From the NCBI GenBank assembly GCA_949317995.1, contig OX439046.1:76322786-76386785 (forward strand): a stretch of 64,000 nt of DNA, in the 5' to 3' direction. The notes beneath the pieces were generated by a model. It saw only the letters and a program-made list of their open reading frames with translations. It was not told where the DNA came from and did no database searches. A program made the position numbers and the translations under genes. This document shows positions 1-10,695 of the stretch, piece by piece (the first letter of the stretch is position 1; the number at the start of each line of letters is the position of its first letter). The DNA comes from Acholoe squamosa. Lineage: Eukaryota; Annelida; Polychaeta; Phyllodocida; Polynoidae.

Positions 1-3000
1 ATTCTTGGTATGTTTAGGTACACCATGTCGGTGACCTTGATTTCCTGTGGTGTAAGTTTCTTATCATATCTATCCTTCCTTTCCTTTTGTAGCTTGGCGA
101 CCCTTTCTATAGCTTTCCTCCTAGAGGTATCTTGATTTGTTATCATGTTAGCTACATGGTCTGCTACTGTGGATATGTCTTCCTGTATTCCCAGCCCTAA
201 GTCCATTGGGGTGGCTGGGTTTCTTCCATGGAGTAGGAAGAAAGGGGTGAATCCTGTGGTTTGGGATTCAGTGTTGTTTAATGCAAAAGTTATGGGTTCA
301 ATAAATGAATCCCAATTGTTTTGGTGCTTTGAGCAGAATGCTCTGAGTGCTGTGCCTATGCTAGCATTGAATCTCTCTACAAGCCCATTTGATTGTGGCC
401 TGTATGGTGAGGAGAATTTATGTTTGATCTTGAGGCGTTTAGTTAACTTTGTGAACTTTGCACCTGTATAACATGTTCCATTGTCTGTTTGAAGAGTGGC
501 TGGTGTTCCATGATGACAAATTATATTCTTGTAGAACTCTGCTGCTGTTGTCTCAGCTTTTAAGTCAGTAGTAGCCCAAGCTGTTGCATATCTGGTAGCA
601 TAATCTATGCAGACTTGTATATGTTTGTTTCCCCTGGCAGTTGTGGGAAGTGGTCCCACCGCGTCTAGGTTTAGGAACTTCATTGGTGAAGTCATGTACT
701 CTCTCACTGTCATTGGTGTTTTGTGTGAGTGTACTTGCCTTTTTGCTGTGAGGCATGTGTGGCAGGTGGAAACATATTTTGTTGTGTCTGCTAGCATAGA
801 CTTCCAATATACCCTAGGTCGGAGTGCTGACAGCATCCTACTTGAACCAAGATGGCCGCCGGTAGGTGAGTCATGGAAATACTGTAGTGTACTTGTTACC
901 CATTGCTGTGGTATAACAATTTGAAGTGGTACAGTATTGGTTTTTCTCCAATTTATGGGGCATATATGGACTAATGTACCATTTACCAAGGTGTATGTCT
1001 GGCCTTGGTTGATGATTCTATTTCCTTGTGCTTTTGGTGCAGGCAAGGTCCCATCCTCAAGATACTGTATGAGGGGCAATAGGTCCTTGTCTTTCCTTTG
1101 TTCCAAGCCAAGGTTTGTACCTGAGATGGATGTGTCGGGAATCTGATCCAGTAGTTGATTTATATCTAGCACATGTTGTTTTATTCTGTCTCTTTCTTTT
1201 TCTTTTTCATCGACTATTGGCCTATCTTGTGCCTTTTGTTGGGGTGTGTCACTCTTGTTTTGGTGTGTAGGCTCCTTTGGAGGGCCTATTTTCGCCTTAA
1301 TGGGAGTGGCAACCTTTTTCTTTAAAGGCACAATTTGCTTTTTGTCATTCTTCTTTGTCTCAGAGTTCTTTGACTTAGTAGATGCAGTGTCTTTTGTGAC
1401 ATTTTTCCTGGCAGGTGGGGTTTTGGTAGGTTTGTTTCCTGTGACCTTTTTCTCATTTAGAATAGTTTGTGATTGTGTGGGGGGTTTTGGTGTGCCCTCC
1501 TGAATCATTTCTCTAGTCTTTGAGCGTGTGGTCATAGGACACAAATGGTTTGGTGTTTCCTCTCCCTGCATTGGTTCAAAGAATCTGACTGATTTAGAAG
1601 TTGCTTGAGTAATAGCATATATTGTGTCTTCTGGATCTTCATCGTCTGAGTCAGGTGGGGTGAAGGGTGGCTCCTTAGGAGTTGCCTTCACTATCTGATT
1701 GAGTGATGAGAATTCAATAGGCTCGAAGTCATTATCTGGAAAGAGTTGTGAGTATTCTCTCTCACAGTGGCAAAACACATAGTGTGTAGATTGCTTCAAG
1801 ATACCCCTAATGGGTGTCTCTGGCCTTTCAATGGTGTTGGGTGGATCATCCCTTTTGAATGGTACTTTCTTTGTTACTTTTGCAAACTTGGTTCTACTGG
1901 CTGCTCTAACTCTCCTTGGTGGGGGTGGAGGGTTAGTCATGGGTCCAGAGTCTGGGTATTCTCTTCTAGACATAGCATCTGGTGGTGTGTTATCATCACC
2001 CTTCACGTGTTGGATGGTGAATGAAAATTGTTGTATGTCTAGAGCCCATCTGGCCCATCTATGTGTGAGTCCTGTATTGGTTAATAGTGGGATTAGGGCT
2101 GCATGGTCTGTGTATAGTTGGAAGTGTCTGGTCTCTAGATAGTGTCTGAAGTGTAATACTCCATACACTACTCCCAGTAGTTCTCTCTCTGTGGTATTGT
2201 AATTTCTCTCATGTTTTGAGAGGGTTCTACCTGCAAAGGCTACTGGTCTGAGCACTCCTTCATTATCTCTCTGTGAGAGTACAGCTCCTAAACTCACATT
2301 GGAAGCATCAGTTGCCAAACTGAACTCTTTCTCATAGTTTGGATATCTGAGAAGAGCATTGGTACAGAGGGCATGCTTTAATGTTTTGAAAGCATTATCT
2401 GCCTCTTCTGTCCAGACAAATGCTTTGAGATGTGTTTGTAGATCATATAATGGTCTAGCAATTTGGGCATAACCTTTGATAAACTTTTTGAAGTATTGGC
2501 ATAGGCCTGTGAAGGATCTGACATTTTTGACTGATTTTGGTGTTGGGAAGGTTTTGATTGACTCCACCTTTGTGGGAGATGGTTGCAGTCCCATGGGTGT
2601 GACTCTCATTCCCAAGAAGTCTATTCTGTCTATGAAGTATTCACATTTTGATTTCTTCAGTTTGAGTTTACCAACTCTTAGGCTGTTGAACACGTCTTCC
2701 AGGTCATGGAAGTGTTGTTCGATTGATGGTGATAATACCAATATGTCATCTAGGTATGGTAGGGCACATTTGTACTTGAGTTTGTTCAGAATTAATGTGA
2801 CTAGATGGCAGAATCCCGCCGGTGCCGTCGCTAAACCCATCGGCATCCTTTCATAGACATATTTTTTGTCATTTGCTATGAATGCGGTTTTATGCTGATC
2901 CTCCTGTCTTATAGGAATTTGAAAAAATCCCTGTTGGGCATCTAGCTTACTGAATACTCTTGGTCTGAGTGACCCTATCATGTCTAGAGTGTCATCGGCC

Positions 3001-4496
3001 CGGGGTGTAGATAAGGCTTGATTTATCGTGTTCTGGTTCAAATAACGAAAATCTGTGACGAGCCGATGGCCTCCCGATGATTTTTGTACTAAAAAGGATC
3101 TGGAGGCCCAGGGGCCCTCGGCACATTCTCTCAGAATGCCCTGTTGTACTAGCCTTTCACACTCTTCCCCTATAGCGGCCTGTTTTTCTGGTGTTTGTCT
3201 ATATGGTAGGAAATGACATGGTACTGCCTCAGGTTTTACATGTATTGAGTGTGTATACAGGTGTGTGGCACCAATGTCTCCATCTTTTCCTACAAATACA
3301 TCATCATACTTGGTCAGCAGTGATTTTAATCTATCATGCTGATCTTTGGATGTGAGCACAGATTTTGGTGGAACATTCTCTTCCAATTCTGGCTCGAGGT
3401 CATGTGCCTCACTATGTATAGCAGCTATTTCAGAGAGTCTGATTGAGTTGGGTTCAGGGTCAGCATATGTGGACTCACAGTCTGAGTCTGTGTCACTGAA
3501 TTGAGTTACATCCTCAGGCCGTATGGCTGAGATGGATTGATCAGTGTGTGGGGTAGTGTCTGACACCTGTTGAGGTTTTTCTAAATCAGATTCCTTGACT
3601 TCCTGAAATAGAGCTATGATGGCACCCTTTTTGATTTTATGTGGGCGCCTGCTGGTGTTGAGTAACACTAGGGGATGTTTGTTATTTTCCCTGGGGGTTA
3701 CTGCTGCCCTTTGAACTAGATATGGGGCATTGTTATTTCTTTGGAGGTTATCTACTACTCCAGTCTTCCCTTGCAGTGATTGAGTAGATGTGACCTTACC
3801 CAATACTGCAAGTTCAGAGAATGGAGGGATGGTAAAATCCCTCACTGCCCTAATGGGTTTGAGAATTTGTTCAGGATCAACATTAAATTCAATTTGAGAT
3901 TTTGTAGTGCTTAAGAAATCTGTGCCGAGTACAATGGGCTGTGTGAGGTTGGGTATTACAGCAAATTGGTATTGGAATCTGACACCTTGGATTCTAAAGT
4001 TCAGCATAGCTGAATGTCTAACATGACACACCGATCCATCTGCCAAGTGGATGTTGATTTTAGATTTCCTCAGTTGGATATGGAATCTCTTTTGGAGATC
4101 CATGAGGAATGATTGTCTGACACAGGTGATAGTAGCACCTGTATCAACCAAACATTGTACATCTGAAACATCATATAGATTTGCATTGATACAGCCATTT
4201 TGAAGAAGTACAATAGAAAGCTTGGTACTCTCACCTGTATCCTTTGATGATGAATCTGGTGGGGTGATGTGTATCACTGATGGACGTCTCTGTCTGTTAG
4301 ATGGTAGATTGGCACTAGCAATTGTCTCTGGTTGGATCTTTGTTAATCCTGATTGATTGTTTGTATTTGGGGTGTCACAGTGCACTGGCCCATCGGCACT
4401 GTGACATCCTAGTTTTCCTGGTTCTGTGGGGTGGTTGAGATGCTTGCCACCAGGAGTTTGGAGATTTGATCCATCACATGAGGTGGTATTTGGGGG
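1..4496 (-). CDS. pol: Ty3/gypsy Pol polyprotein (protease-RT-RNase H-integrase), 3' end cut by window
   Basis: I translated this minus-strand frame by hand from 4496 to base 1 and met no stop codon (about 1,498 codons). Domains in order: an aspartic protease with LVDTGAT (Asp codon 4145-4143) and VLGTDFL near 3935-3910; a reverse transcriptase from about 3240, with FSKLDAQQGFFQIP and the YLDD catalytic box near 2756-2745; an RNase H with ATDAS, TERELLG, YTDHAAL and a final IQHVKGDDNTPPDAMSR near 2020-1965; a long Lys/Pro/Thr-rich linker (about 1960-1100); then an integrase with an HHCC-type zinc finger (HDSPTGGH, CHTC) and a DD35E core with Asp codons at 605 and 485 and Glu at 377, exactly 35 residues between the last two. 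This order is that of Ty3/gypsy (Metaviridae). Pol is in the -1 frame relative to gag and overlaps its last 88 nt, so expression by ribosomal frameshifting is inferred. The C-terminus, stop and 3' LTR lie outside the window. Confidence 0.95.
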
Positions 4497-6430
4497 TTAC
4501 TTTGTTGGTTCCCCTGGTAACCTCTTGTGTCAGGTTTGTAATCCTCCTGGCGTGGGTTGGAACCCTGGTTATATTGACCAGAGTTGCTGTATTGACCGGA
4601 GTTGTTGGATCTCTGGTTGTTGTAGGCGCCATTGTTGTTGTAGGATCCACTGTTGTAGTTCCTATGTGGACTCTGGCCCCTACTGTTGGATCCTTGACTA
4701 TAGGATCCAGAGTTGTTTGAACCCTGGCTGTTGTTGTAGGATCCACTGTTGTTGTAGGATCCACTGTTGTAGTTCCTATGTGGACTCTGGCTCCTACTGT
4801 TGGATCCTTGATTATTATAGGATCTGCCATTACTTGGGGTTCTGTCTCTCCTATCACTGTATGAAGAGTTACCATTGTTGGAGTTGGAAGAGCTGTTGTC
4901 TTTCCTACTGTTGTGACCCCCCCGGTTGTTGTTGTTGCCTCCTCTACCTCTACCTCTATTGGATTGGTAGTTGGGGTCATAGTTATTTCCTCTGTATCTA
5001 CCGGTAGGGTCTCTTGATGCAACCTTAGCTTCCTGTTGCCTTACATGGGCACTAGACATTAGGTTAACATCTTCATCTGAACTAGTGCTGATTTCCTGGA
5101 CCTTTTTCTTAGTAGGCTGTGGGTTGGTTTCTGCATCCCTTACCTTCCTAGATCTCTCTTGGGTCTCAACCTCTAGGGCTAGGTCTAGGGCTTGGTCAAA
5201 AGAGTCTATTTTCTTGTTCTCAAGAGCTACAGAGATCCAGGGCCTCATGCCTTGGGTAAATGCCTTGCTTAGGGTTTCATCATTCTGGCGTTGGGCATTA
5301 CACACTTTCCTGAGATGGCATGCATAGTCTAGAACAGGTTCATCTATCTTTTGTGCACGGAGTGCAGTCCTTGAGATTATATTGTCTCGAGTAGCGAAAT
5401 ACTCTTTTAATTTATTCACTACATTGGTCCATGTCAACATATCAGGTGTGGCACTCTCCCTGAAGGATTCAAACCAAGCTAGTGCTTGTCCTTCGAGGTA
5501 CTTGGGTAAATATGTTACCATGGTGTCACTGTCTGTCACTTTGTACTTATCCTTCAGATATTCTGGGAATTTGTGATCAATGAATAATGCTGTTGACATG
5601 AGTGGTGTTGGGTGTGAAAAGGTTTTGGGTTTTGTTACCTCATGTATCCTGATCTTTCTGTCGTCCTGCTGTTTATTGTCTATGAGCTTGGTCATGTTGG
5701 ACACCATGGAGATTATGATGTCATCTTTGGATCCAGAGGCAGATGGTGTGACAACAGGTGTGATGGCAGGTGTGGGAGGTTGTGGGGTCTGGGATGATAC
5801 CATCTTCATGAGATCTGCTATCTGTTGTTGTTGTCTCTCTAGGGACTTCCGCTGATCTTCCATGGCCTTCTGTTGAGCATCTATTGCTGCATTCCTCTCT
5901 GCCAGTTGTTGGTTGAGGATCCTCTCCCTTTCCTCCTGCTGGGACTTGTTGGTCTCTAGGGCAGTAACTGCATCTTGGATGGCCTTCTCATAGGCCCTTA
6001 TCTTCTCAGCTGTCTGATTAGGTTGGGGGCCTTCATCGGTGTCCATGATGGAGGGTGTGGGGGAGGTGTCTCTGGAGGAGTGGCTGTCAAAGGCTGGAGC
6101 TGGGGTGGAGGATCTAGATGAGGGTGTGGATCCACCCCCTGAGGCAGATCCTTCTTCCCCTGAGGTAGATAGCGTGAGTTGGGCGTCCTGTAGAGATCCC
6201 TGGGAAGTGTTGGATCCCTGAGAACTGGTTGTTCCCTGAGTAGACAGGGTGGGTGGTGTGGGGTCTACTGAGTGTGGGTCTGTTGTATTGGAGGCTGGTT
6301 TGCCTCCTGCGGGCCTCCTAGATCTTGGTGGGAGGGAGACCTCTTCAACAGGCCCCTGACTACGTAAGGTCTTTGTGTGTTGTTCTGCCAGCTTGACTGA
6401 TAAGGCCTTGATGTGTGTGGTGGACCTCAC
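4409..6430 (-). CDS. gag: Ty3/gypsy Gag polyprotein
   Basis: This 673-codon frame is open from a GTG at 6430; the first in-frame ATG is at 6046, giving 545 residues, so the true start is uncertain. From the N-terminus: a Ser/Thr/Pro-rich segment (residues 1-125); a Gln/Glu-rich predicted coiled coil (about 140-215); a retrotransposon Gag capsid-like domain (about 260-440), with the LEGQALAWFES and AFTQGMRPW signatures; and an Arg-Gly/Asn/Ser/Tyr-rich tail (about 470-640). The tail contains a duplicated QSPHRNYNSGSYNN block. No CCHC zinc knuckle is visible; the RG-rich tail presumably binds RNA instead. Gag should assemble the cytoplasmic particle in which reverse transcription occurs. It precedes pol on the same strand. 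Lack of stops or frameshifts suggests a young copy. Open frames on the other strand at 4426-5007 are shadows of its low-complexity tail. Confidence 0.92.
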   Translation of the reverse strand: MRSTTHIKALSVKLAEQHTKTLRSQGPVEEVSLPPRSRRPAGGKPASNTTDPHSVDPTPPTLSTQGTTSSQGSNTSQGSLQDAQLTLSTSGEEGSASGGGSTPSSRSSTPAPAFDSHSSRDTSPTPSIMDTDEGPQPNQTAEKIRAYEKAIQDAVTALETNKSQQEERERILNQQLAERNAAIDAQQKAMEDQRKSLERQQQQIADLMKMVSSQTPQPPTPAITPVVTPSASGSKDDIIISMVSNMTKLIDNKQQDDRKIRIHEVTKPKTFSHPTPLMSTALFIDHKFPEYLKDKYKVTDSDTMVTYLPKYLEGQALAWFESFRESATPDMLTWTNVVNKLKEYFATRDNIISRTALRAQKIDEPVLDYACHLRKVCNAQRQNDETLSKAFTQGMRPWISVALENKKIDSFDQALDLALEVETQERSRKVRDAETNPQPTKKKVQEISTSSDEDVNLMSSAHVRQQEAKVASRDPTGRYRGNNYDPNYQSNRGRGRGGNNNNRGGHNSRKDNSSSNSNNGNSSYSDRRDRTPSNGRSYNNQGSNSRSQSPHRNYNSGSYNNSGSYNNSQGSNNSGSYSQGSNSRGQSPHRNYNSGSYNNNGAYNNQRSNNSGQYSNSGQYNQGSNPRQEDYKPDTRGYQGNQQSNPQIPPHVMDQISKLLVASISTTPQNQEN

Positions 6431-6830
6431 TGACGTGTGGGAGACCTCACTGACGTGTGGGAGACCTCACTGACGTGTGGGAGACCTCACTGACGTGTGG
6501 GAGACCTCTCTGACGTGTGGGAGACCTCACTGACGTGTGGGAGACCTCACTGACGTTTGGGAGACCTCACTGACGTTTGGGAGACCTCACTGACGTTTTG
6601 GGAGACCTCACTGACGTTTTGGGAGACCTCACTGATATATGAGAGATCTTACTGTTGTGTGAGAGATCTCATTGATGTGTGGGAGATCTCACTGATGTGT
6701 GGGAGATCTCATTGATGTGTGGGAGATCTCACTTGATGTGTGGGAGATCTCATTGATGTGTGGGGGATCTCACTGATGTGTGGGAGATCTCACTGGTATG
6801 TGGGAGATCTCACTGGTGACCTTGGTGGGT
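6421..6830. repeat. 20-bp minisatellite in the Ty3/gypsy leader
   Basis: About 20 copies of a 20-bp unit lie directly upstream of gag. The gag-proximal half reads close to GGGAGACCTCACTGACGTGT (plus strand), with TGACGT retained in most copies; the distal half, from about 6640, drifts to GAGATCTCATTGATGTGTGG. The array ends just inside the gag reading frame. It lies between the probable LTR and gag, where the packaging signal and leader of an LTR element would be. Confidence 0.9.
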
Positions 6831-6884
6831 ATGGTGTCAAGGTCAAGGTCACTGGGTGGGTGGAGTGGGTCTAACTGTGTGTAT

Positions 6885-6990
6885 GCGGTACCAGCTTTAA
6901 TTTACTGTGTGCATGATTGTTCCCAGTTGCGGTACCAGCTTTAACTTACTGTGTGCATGATTGTTTTTAGTTGTGTTACCAGCTTTAATT
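6885..6990. repeat. 44-bp tandem repeat, about 2.5 copies
   Basis: The motif CGGTACCAGCTTTAA followed by ACTGTGTGCATGATTGT starts at 6885, 6929 and, degraded, 6973. It sits in the Ty3/gypsy leader between the 20-bp minisatellite and the probable LTR. Confidence 0.85.
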
Positions 6991-7049
6991 TTTATGAGCC
7001 TGTGAGGGATGGGATCTTAGTAGGATGTTCTCCACCACTTTGTCATACT

Positions 7050-7460
7050 AGTAATTGGCATGATCAAGTTGTCATATGAGAAATATCATAAGACTAGTGG
7101 TATATAGTGTAAATACATCAGGCTCATATAAAATAGTGTTATTTCCAGTTGTCACTGGTTTATTCAGCTTTAGGCAACATGTAAGAAATATCAATCATAC
7201 AGTAGTTAGTATGTAGGTAATTAGTACATACAGTAAACATACAGTAATTTATAAAGTACAATGTTCAGTTCCACTCCACCTGTGAGGTATTAATAATACA
7301 GTGTCCAGCATACTTCTAGGTGGGTTCCCACACCTAGCTCCTGACCTGCTGCTTAGAGGAATAATGTAATAATGGATAACTTTACCCTCTGGTGGAAGTC
7401 TTGAAGAAGATAGCCTCTGGCCACTAATGGTAGGAAACCAATGCCTGTCTAGCATAGTTT
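7050..7460 (-). mobile_element. Probable 5' LTR of the Ty3/gypsy element (borders approximate)
   Basis: The position upstream of gag fits a 5' LTR, and the segment is homologous, in inverse orientation, to 38806-39195. Shared landmarks include AGGTGGGTTCCCACACCT near 7317-7335, the TACCCTCTGG block near 7384, CACTGGTTTATTCA near 7154 and TCATATGAG near 7073. On the element strand there is an AATAAA polyadenylation signal at 7164-7159. The partner LTR of this copy lies outside the window, so exact termini and the primer-binding site cannot be fixed. Confidence 0.7.
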
Positions 7461-8417
7461 CACCATAGTGCAGTGGTATAGCAGGTAGCAGGAGATGACT
7501 GGAGATGTTACCTCTAGAGCGGTTCTTGGTGATGTGTCTTCCTGGAGGTGCAGACAGGCTATTTGTAGCAAATCTTGGAAAAGCACCTCCAGACTGACTG
7601 GAGCCAGCAGCATCTGCCTAACTCTACAATTGTTTGAGGGGACCCTTTCAAGTGTCACAGGGGGACAAAGGACCCCCATGGACGCCGCTATGGCCCCCAT
7701 TGTCTTGGTCGGTTCTGCATCTTTAGACCCTCATATCTCGGCCGTTTATGCTTGTATAACCGCCATTTTGGGCATGCGCAAAGCTGAATGTGCCAAGATT
7801 ATAATGCCCGCTGGATAGGCGCGTTACTCCCGCCGGTTTGTCTGTAGCTTACTCGGAGGTCAATTCAGTCTCCATGGCGTAACTTCCTTAATACTGGGAG
7901 TTCAGCCTTGATCTTGGGCTCATTCTGACCGTCTAATTATGGGCTTTCCATAGAATTTTTGATATTTGACCTAGGTCGCTCAGGAGCGACGCTAGAGCGA
8001 CCTGAAGGTTATGGCGTCGTGCTTATGTAACCCATTGTTCAGTCCTTAGAGTGCTCAGACACTCATGACGGCGTCAGCGGTGCTCAGGCACCCGTGACGG
8101 CCGGTTGCATTCACTTACAAGTTATTAATTTGTGCATTGAACCATGAGGTCGCACACTGAGACCCTCATTTTTATTATATTGTGCAGTGAACCATTAGGT
8201 CGGAGCCTTTGATGTCAGAGAGTGTATGTAACTGACCTGGCTGGTGTGCAGTGGGGCATGAACGCTCTTATGTAAAGTTTGAGCGCTCTTATAGCTCTTA
8301 GAACCAACCTATGTATTAATTTCATAGATATTTCTTTGATCGATACAAAATATGTTAGAATTTATGGAACAATAAAATGGTATATCATACTAGAATGGTT
8401 CTGAAACGATAATGTTC
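7461..8417. other. No recognisable feature
   Basis: No gene or repeat family recognised. It is somewhat GC-richer than its surroundings near 7680-8110. Two similar CAG-CAC-GTGACGG phrases occur near 8050-8100. Short open frames here show no protein-like pattern. Confidence 0.4.
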
Positions 8418-8438
8418 TTTTTTTTTTTTTTTTTTTTT
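8418..8438. repeat. Poly(T) tract, 21 bases
   Basis: An uninterrupted run of 21 T. It could be the tail of an old minus-strand retroposed insert, but no target-site duplication or source sequence is visible. Confidence 0.9.
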
Positions 8439-9346
8439 GATCTTCAAATAATATAAATAAAAAAGATGACTATTATATAAACCAATCTTTTTAGGTATAT
8501 AATATTCCAAGATCGCGCCTGACGAGACACTCAGTTTGAAACCACATGACCCAAAGCCAATACTGGCCTGTGTTTGTCTGTACTAGTCACTAACACCCAT
8601 CAAATGAATTTCCCATGGACTCTGTTAGGAGTCTAAACTGTGATCCTGTTCCAGATATCTGGTTGGAGAGTGTTCATGGCCAAATTGCATTATGGGTAGC
8701 ACAGATCTGTAAGCTGCACTCCTATTGGTTAGCAGCCGGAGTTGTCATGGTGAGCATCAGTTGGATGCAAAGTCAAATCTTGACACTTTGTGGTAGCGCC
8801 TCAGAGGGGACAGTACCCATACCGTTCTACTCTTGATACGATAATGTTCAGTGGAAATTATTCTCCCTTGTCACTCAGTCTCAATACCACATCTGTGTAT
8901 GGTAGCCACAGGCAGGGCCTGTACTGGCTTGCACTGGCAATCCAACCATATACTTAATAAAGGAGATATTTCATGTTATTTCTCTCCCTTTGTCACTTTA
9001 TACAGAAATTTTGCAAATGAAATTATAAGAAGTTTTTAATATAGAAATATAGTTTTTAATATATTTTTTATAAATTATAATAAAGTTTTTCTATAAGAAT
9101 AACAATCTGTTACTCAAAATCGTATGTAAAGAAGAAAACATCGCCTGTTGCAGCGATAGTACTGCACCTACCTTCAACAATGCTGAACGAGCTGCACAGT
9201 GTTTTAATGCTGTACCTGTTTGCTATGATGATCAATGATTTCCTGCCTAGTATTGCTCATGTGGCCTGTCTACCTTACAGCTAGTCTTACACCGCTGCAT
9301 CATACACTGGAGTATGACTTTTCAGTTATTTCAGTCATCTTCCAAA
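8439..9346. other. No recognisable feature
   Basis: AT-rich DNA, especially 9040-9110. No gene, RNA or repeat family recognised. Confidence 0.4.
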
Positions 9347-10290
9347 GGCCTAACCCCCTAACACAATACCAAAACACAGGGTGTCAGTCATCACAGTGCA
9401 TCCTGAAAGTCATCACACACAGGAAATTATAGTTATAGCTTTACCCCCTAACACAATACCAAAACACTGTGTGTCACAGTGCCTCCTGAAAGTCATCACA
9501 CACAGGAAATTATAGTTATAGCTTAACCCCCCTAACACAATACCAAAACACTGTGTGTCAGTCGTCACAGTGCCTCCTGAAAGTCATCACACACAGGAAA
9601 TTATAGTTATAGCTTAACCCCTAACACAATACCAAAACACTGTGTGTCAGTCGTCACAGTGCCTCCTGAAAGTCATCACACACAGGAAATTATAGTTATA
9701 GCTTAACCCCTAACACAATACCAAAACACGGGGTGCCACAGTGCATCCTGAAAGTCATCACACACAGGAAGTTATAGTTATAGCTTAACCCCTAACACAA
9801 TACCAAAACACTGTGTGTCACAGTGCCTCCTGAAAGTCATCACACACAGGAAATTATAGTTATAGCTTAACCCCTAACACAATACCAAAACACGGGGTGC
9901 CACAGTGCATCCTGAAAGTCATCACACACAGGAAATTATAGTTATAGCTTAACCCCTAACACAATACCAAAACACGGGGTGCCACAGTGCATCCTGAAAG
10001 TCATCACACACAGGAAATTATAGTTATAGCTTAACCCCCTAACACAATACCAAAACACTGTGTGTCAGTCGTCACAGTGCCTCCTGAAAGTCATCACACA
10101 CAGGAAATTATAGTTATAGCTTAACCCCTAACACAATACCAAAACACGGGGTGCCACAGTGCATCCTGAAAGTCATCACACACAGGAAATTATAGTTATA
10201 GCTTAACCCCTAACACAATACCAAAACACAGTGTGTCAGTCATCACAGTGCCTCCTGAAAGTCATCACACACAGGAAATTATAGTTATAG
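9347..10290. repeat. Minisatellite, about 80-90-bp unit, 11 copies
   Basis: Eleven copies of a unit that opens with CTAACACAATACCAAAACAC and closes with ACACAGGAAATTATAGTTAT. Length variation comes mostly from presence or absence of a CAGTCGT/CAGTCAT insertion after the TGTGTGT stretch, and a GGGGTGCC variant replaces TGTGTGTC in several copies. Copies are highly similar, implying recent homogenisation. Half a unit recurs alone at 56484-56532. Confidence 0.97.
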
Positions 10291-10633
10291 TTGGCCAGAG
10301 TGCTCCAAGATGGCAGCCAAAAGAACAATTTTCACATCCTTGCACCACTCCAGAACCTCAATTGAACTGTAGATGTCTAGTGCAAGTGGAGTGAAGAAAC
10401 CATCATCCGAAGACTGATAGAAAACTTATCTTATTTCTGGAAATTCAGGAGACAACATTCCATGATCAGAATTCATGCATATAGATGAAGGGTGCTGGAA
10501 ATGCCAATGCCAGTAAGCAATTTACACATCAGACAAAATTTGATTTATCAGTGCATGTAAAATGGATGACATATAGTTATCTGGAGAGAACACATGGAAT
10601 ACTTCATCACGCTTCATTCATATCACAGACTAT

Positions 10634-10638
<5 letters not shown>
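10291..10638. other. No recognisable feature
   Basis: Unique-looking DNA between the minisatellite and the AT microsatellite. A short open frame running into the microsatellite is not a gene. Confidence 0.4.

Positions 10639-10692
<54 letters not shown>
10639..10692. repeat. (AT)n microsatellite
   Basis: 54 bp of uninterrupted AT dinucleotide. Confidence 0.99.

Positions 10693-10695
<3 letters not shown>

Noticed and set aside
4426..5022. Open frames on both strands overlapping the 3' part of gag
   Set aside because: They arise from the low-complexity Asn/Gly/Ser/Tyr repeats of the Gag tail and lack independent features.
7249..7700. Two short minus-strand frames near the probable LTR
   Set aside because: They overlap the LTR and its flank, have no domain, and are not conserved in the related LTR at 38.8 kb.
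8418..8438. Poly(T) tract as the tail of a processed pseudogene on the minus strand
   Set aside because: No coding remnant or target-site duplication was found beside it.
10485..10694. 69-codon plus frame ending in an Ile-Tyr repeat
   Set aside because: The tail is translation of the AT microsatellite; the upstream part has no protein-like pattern.
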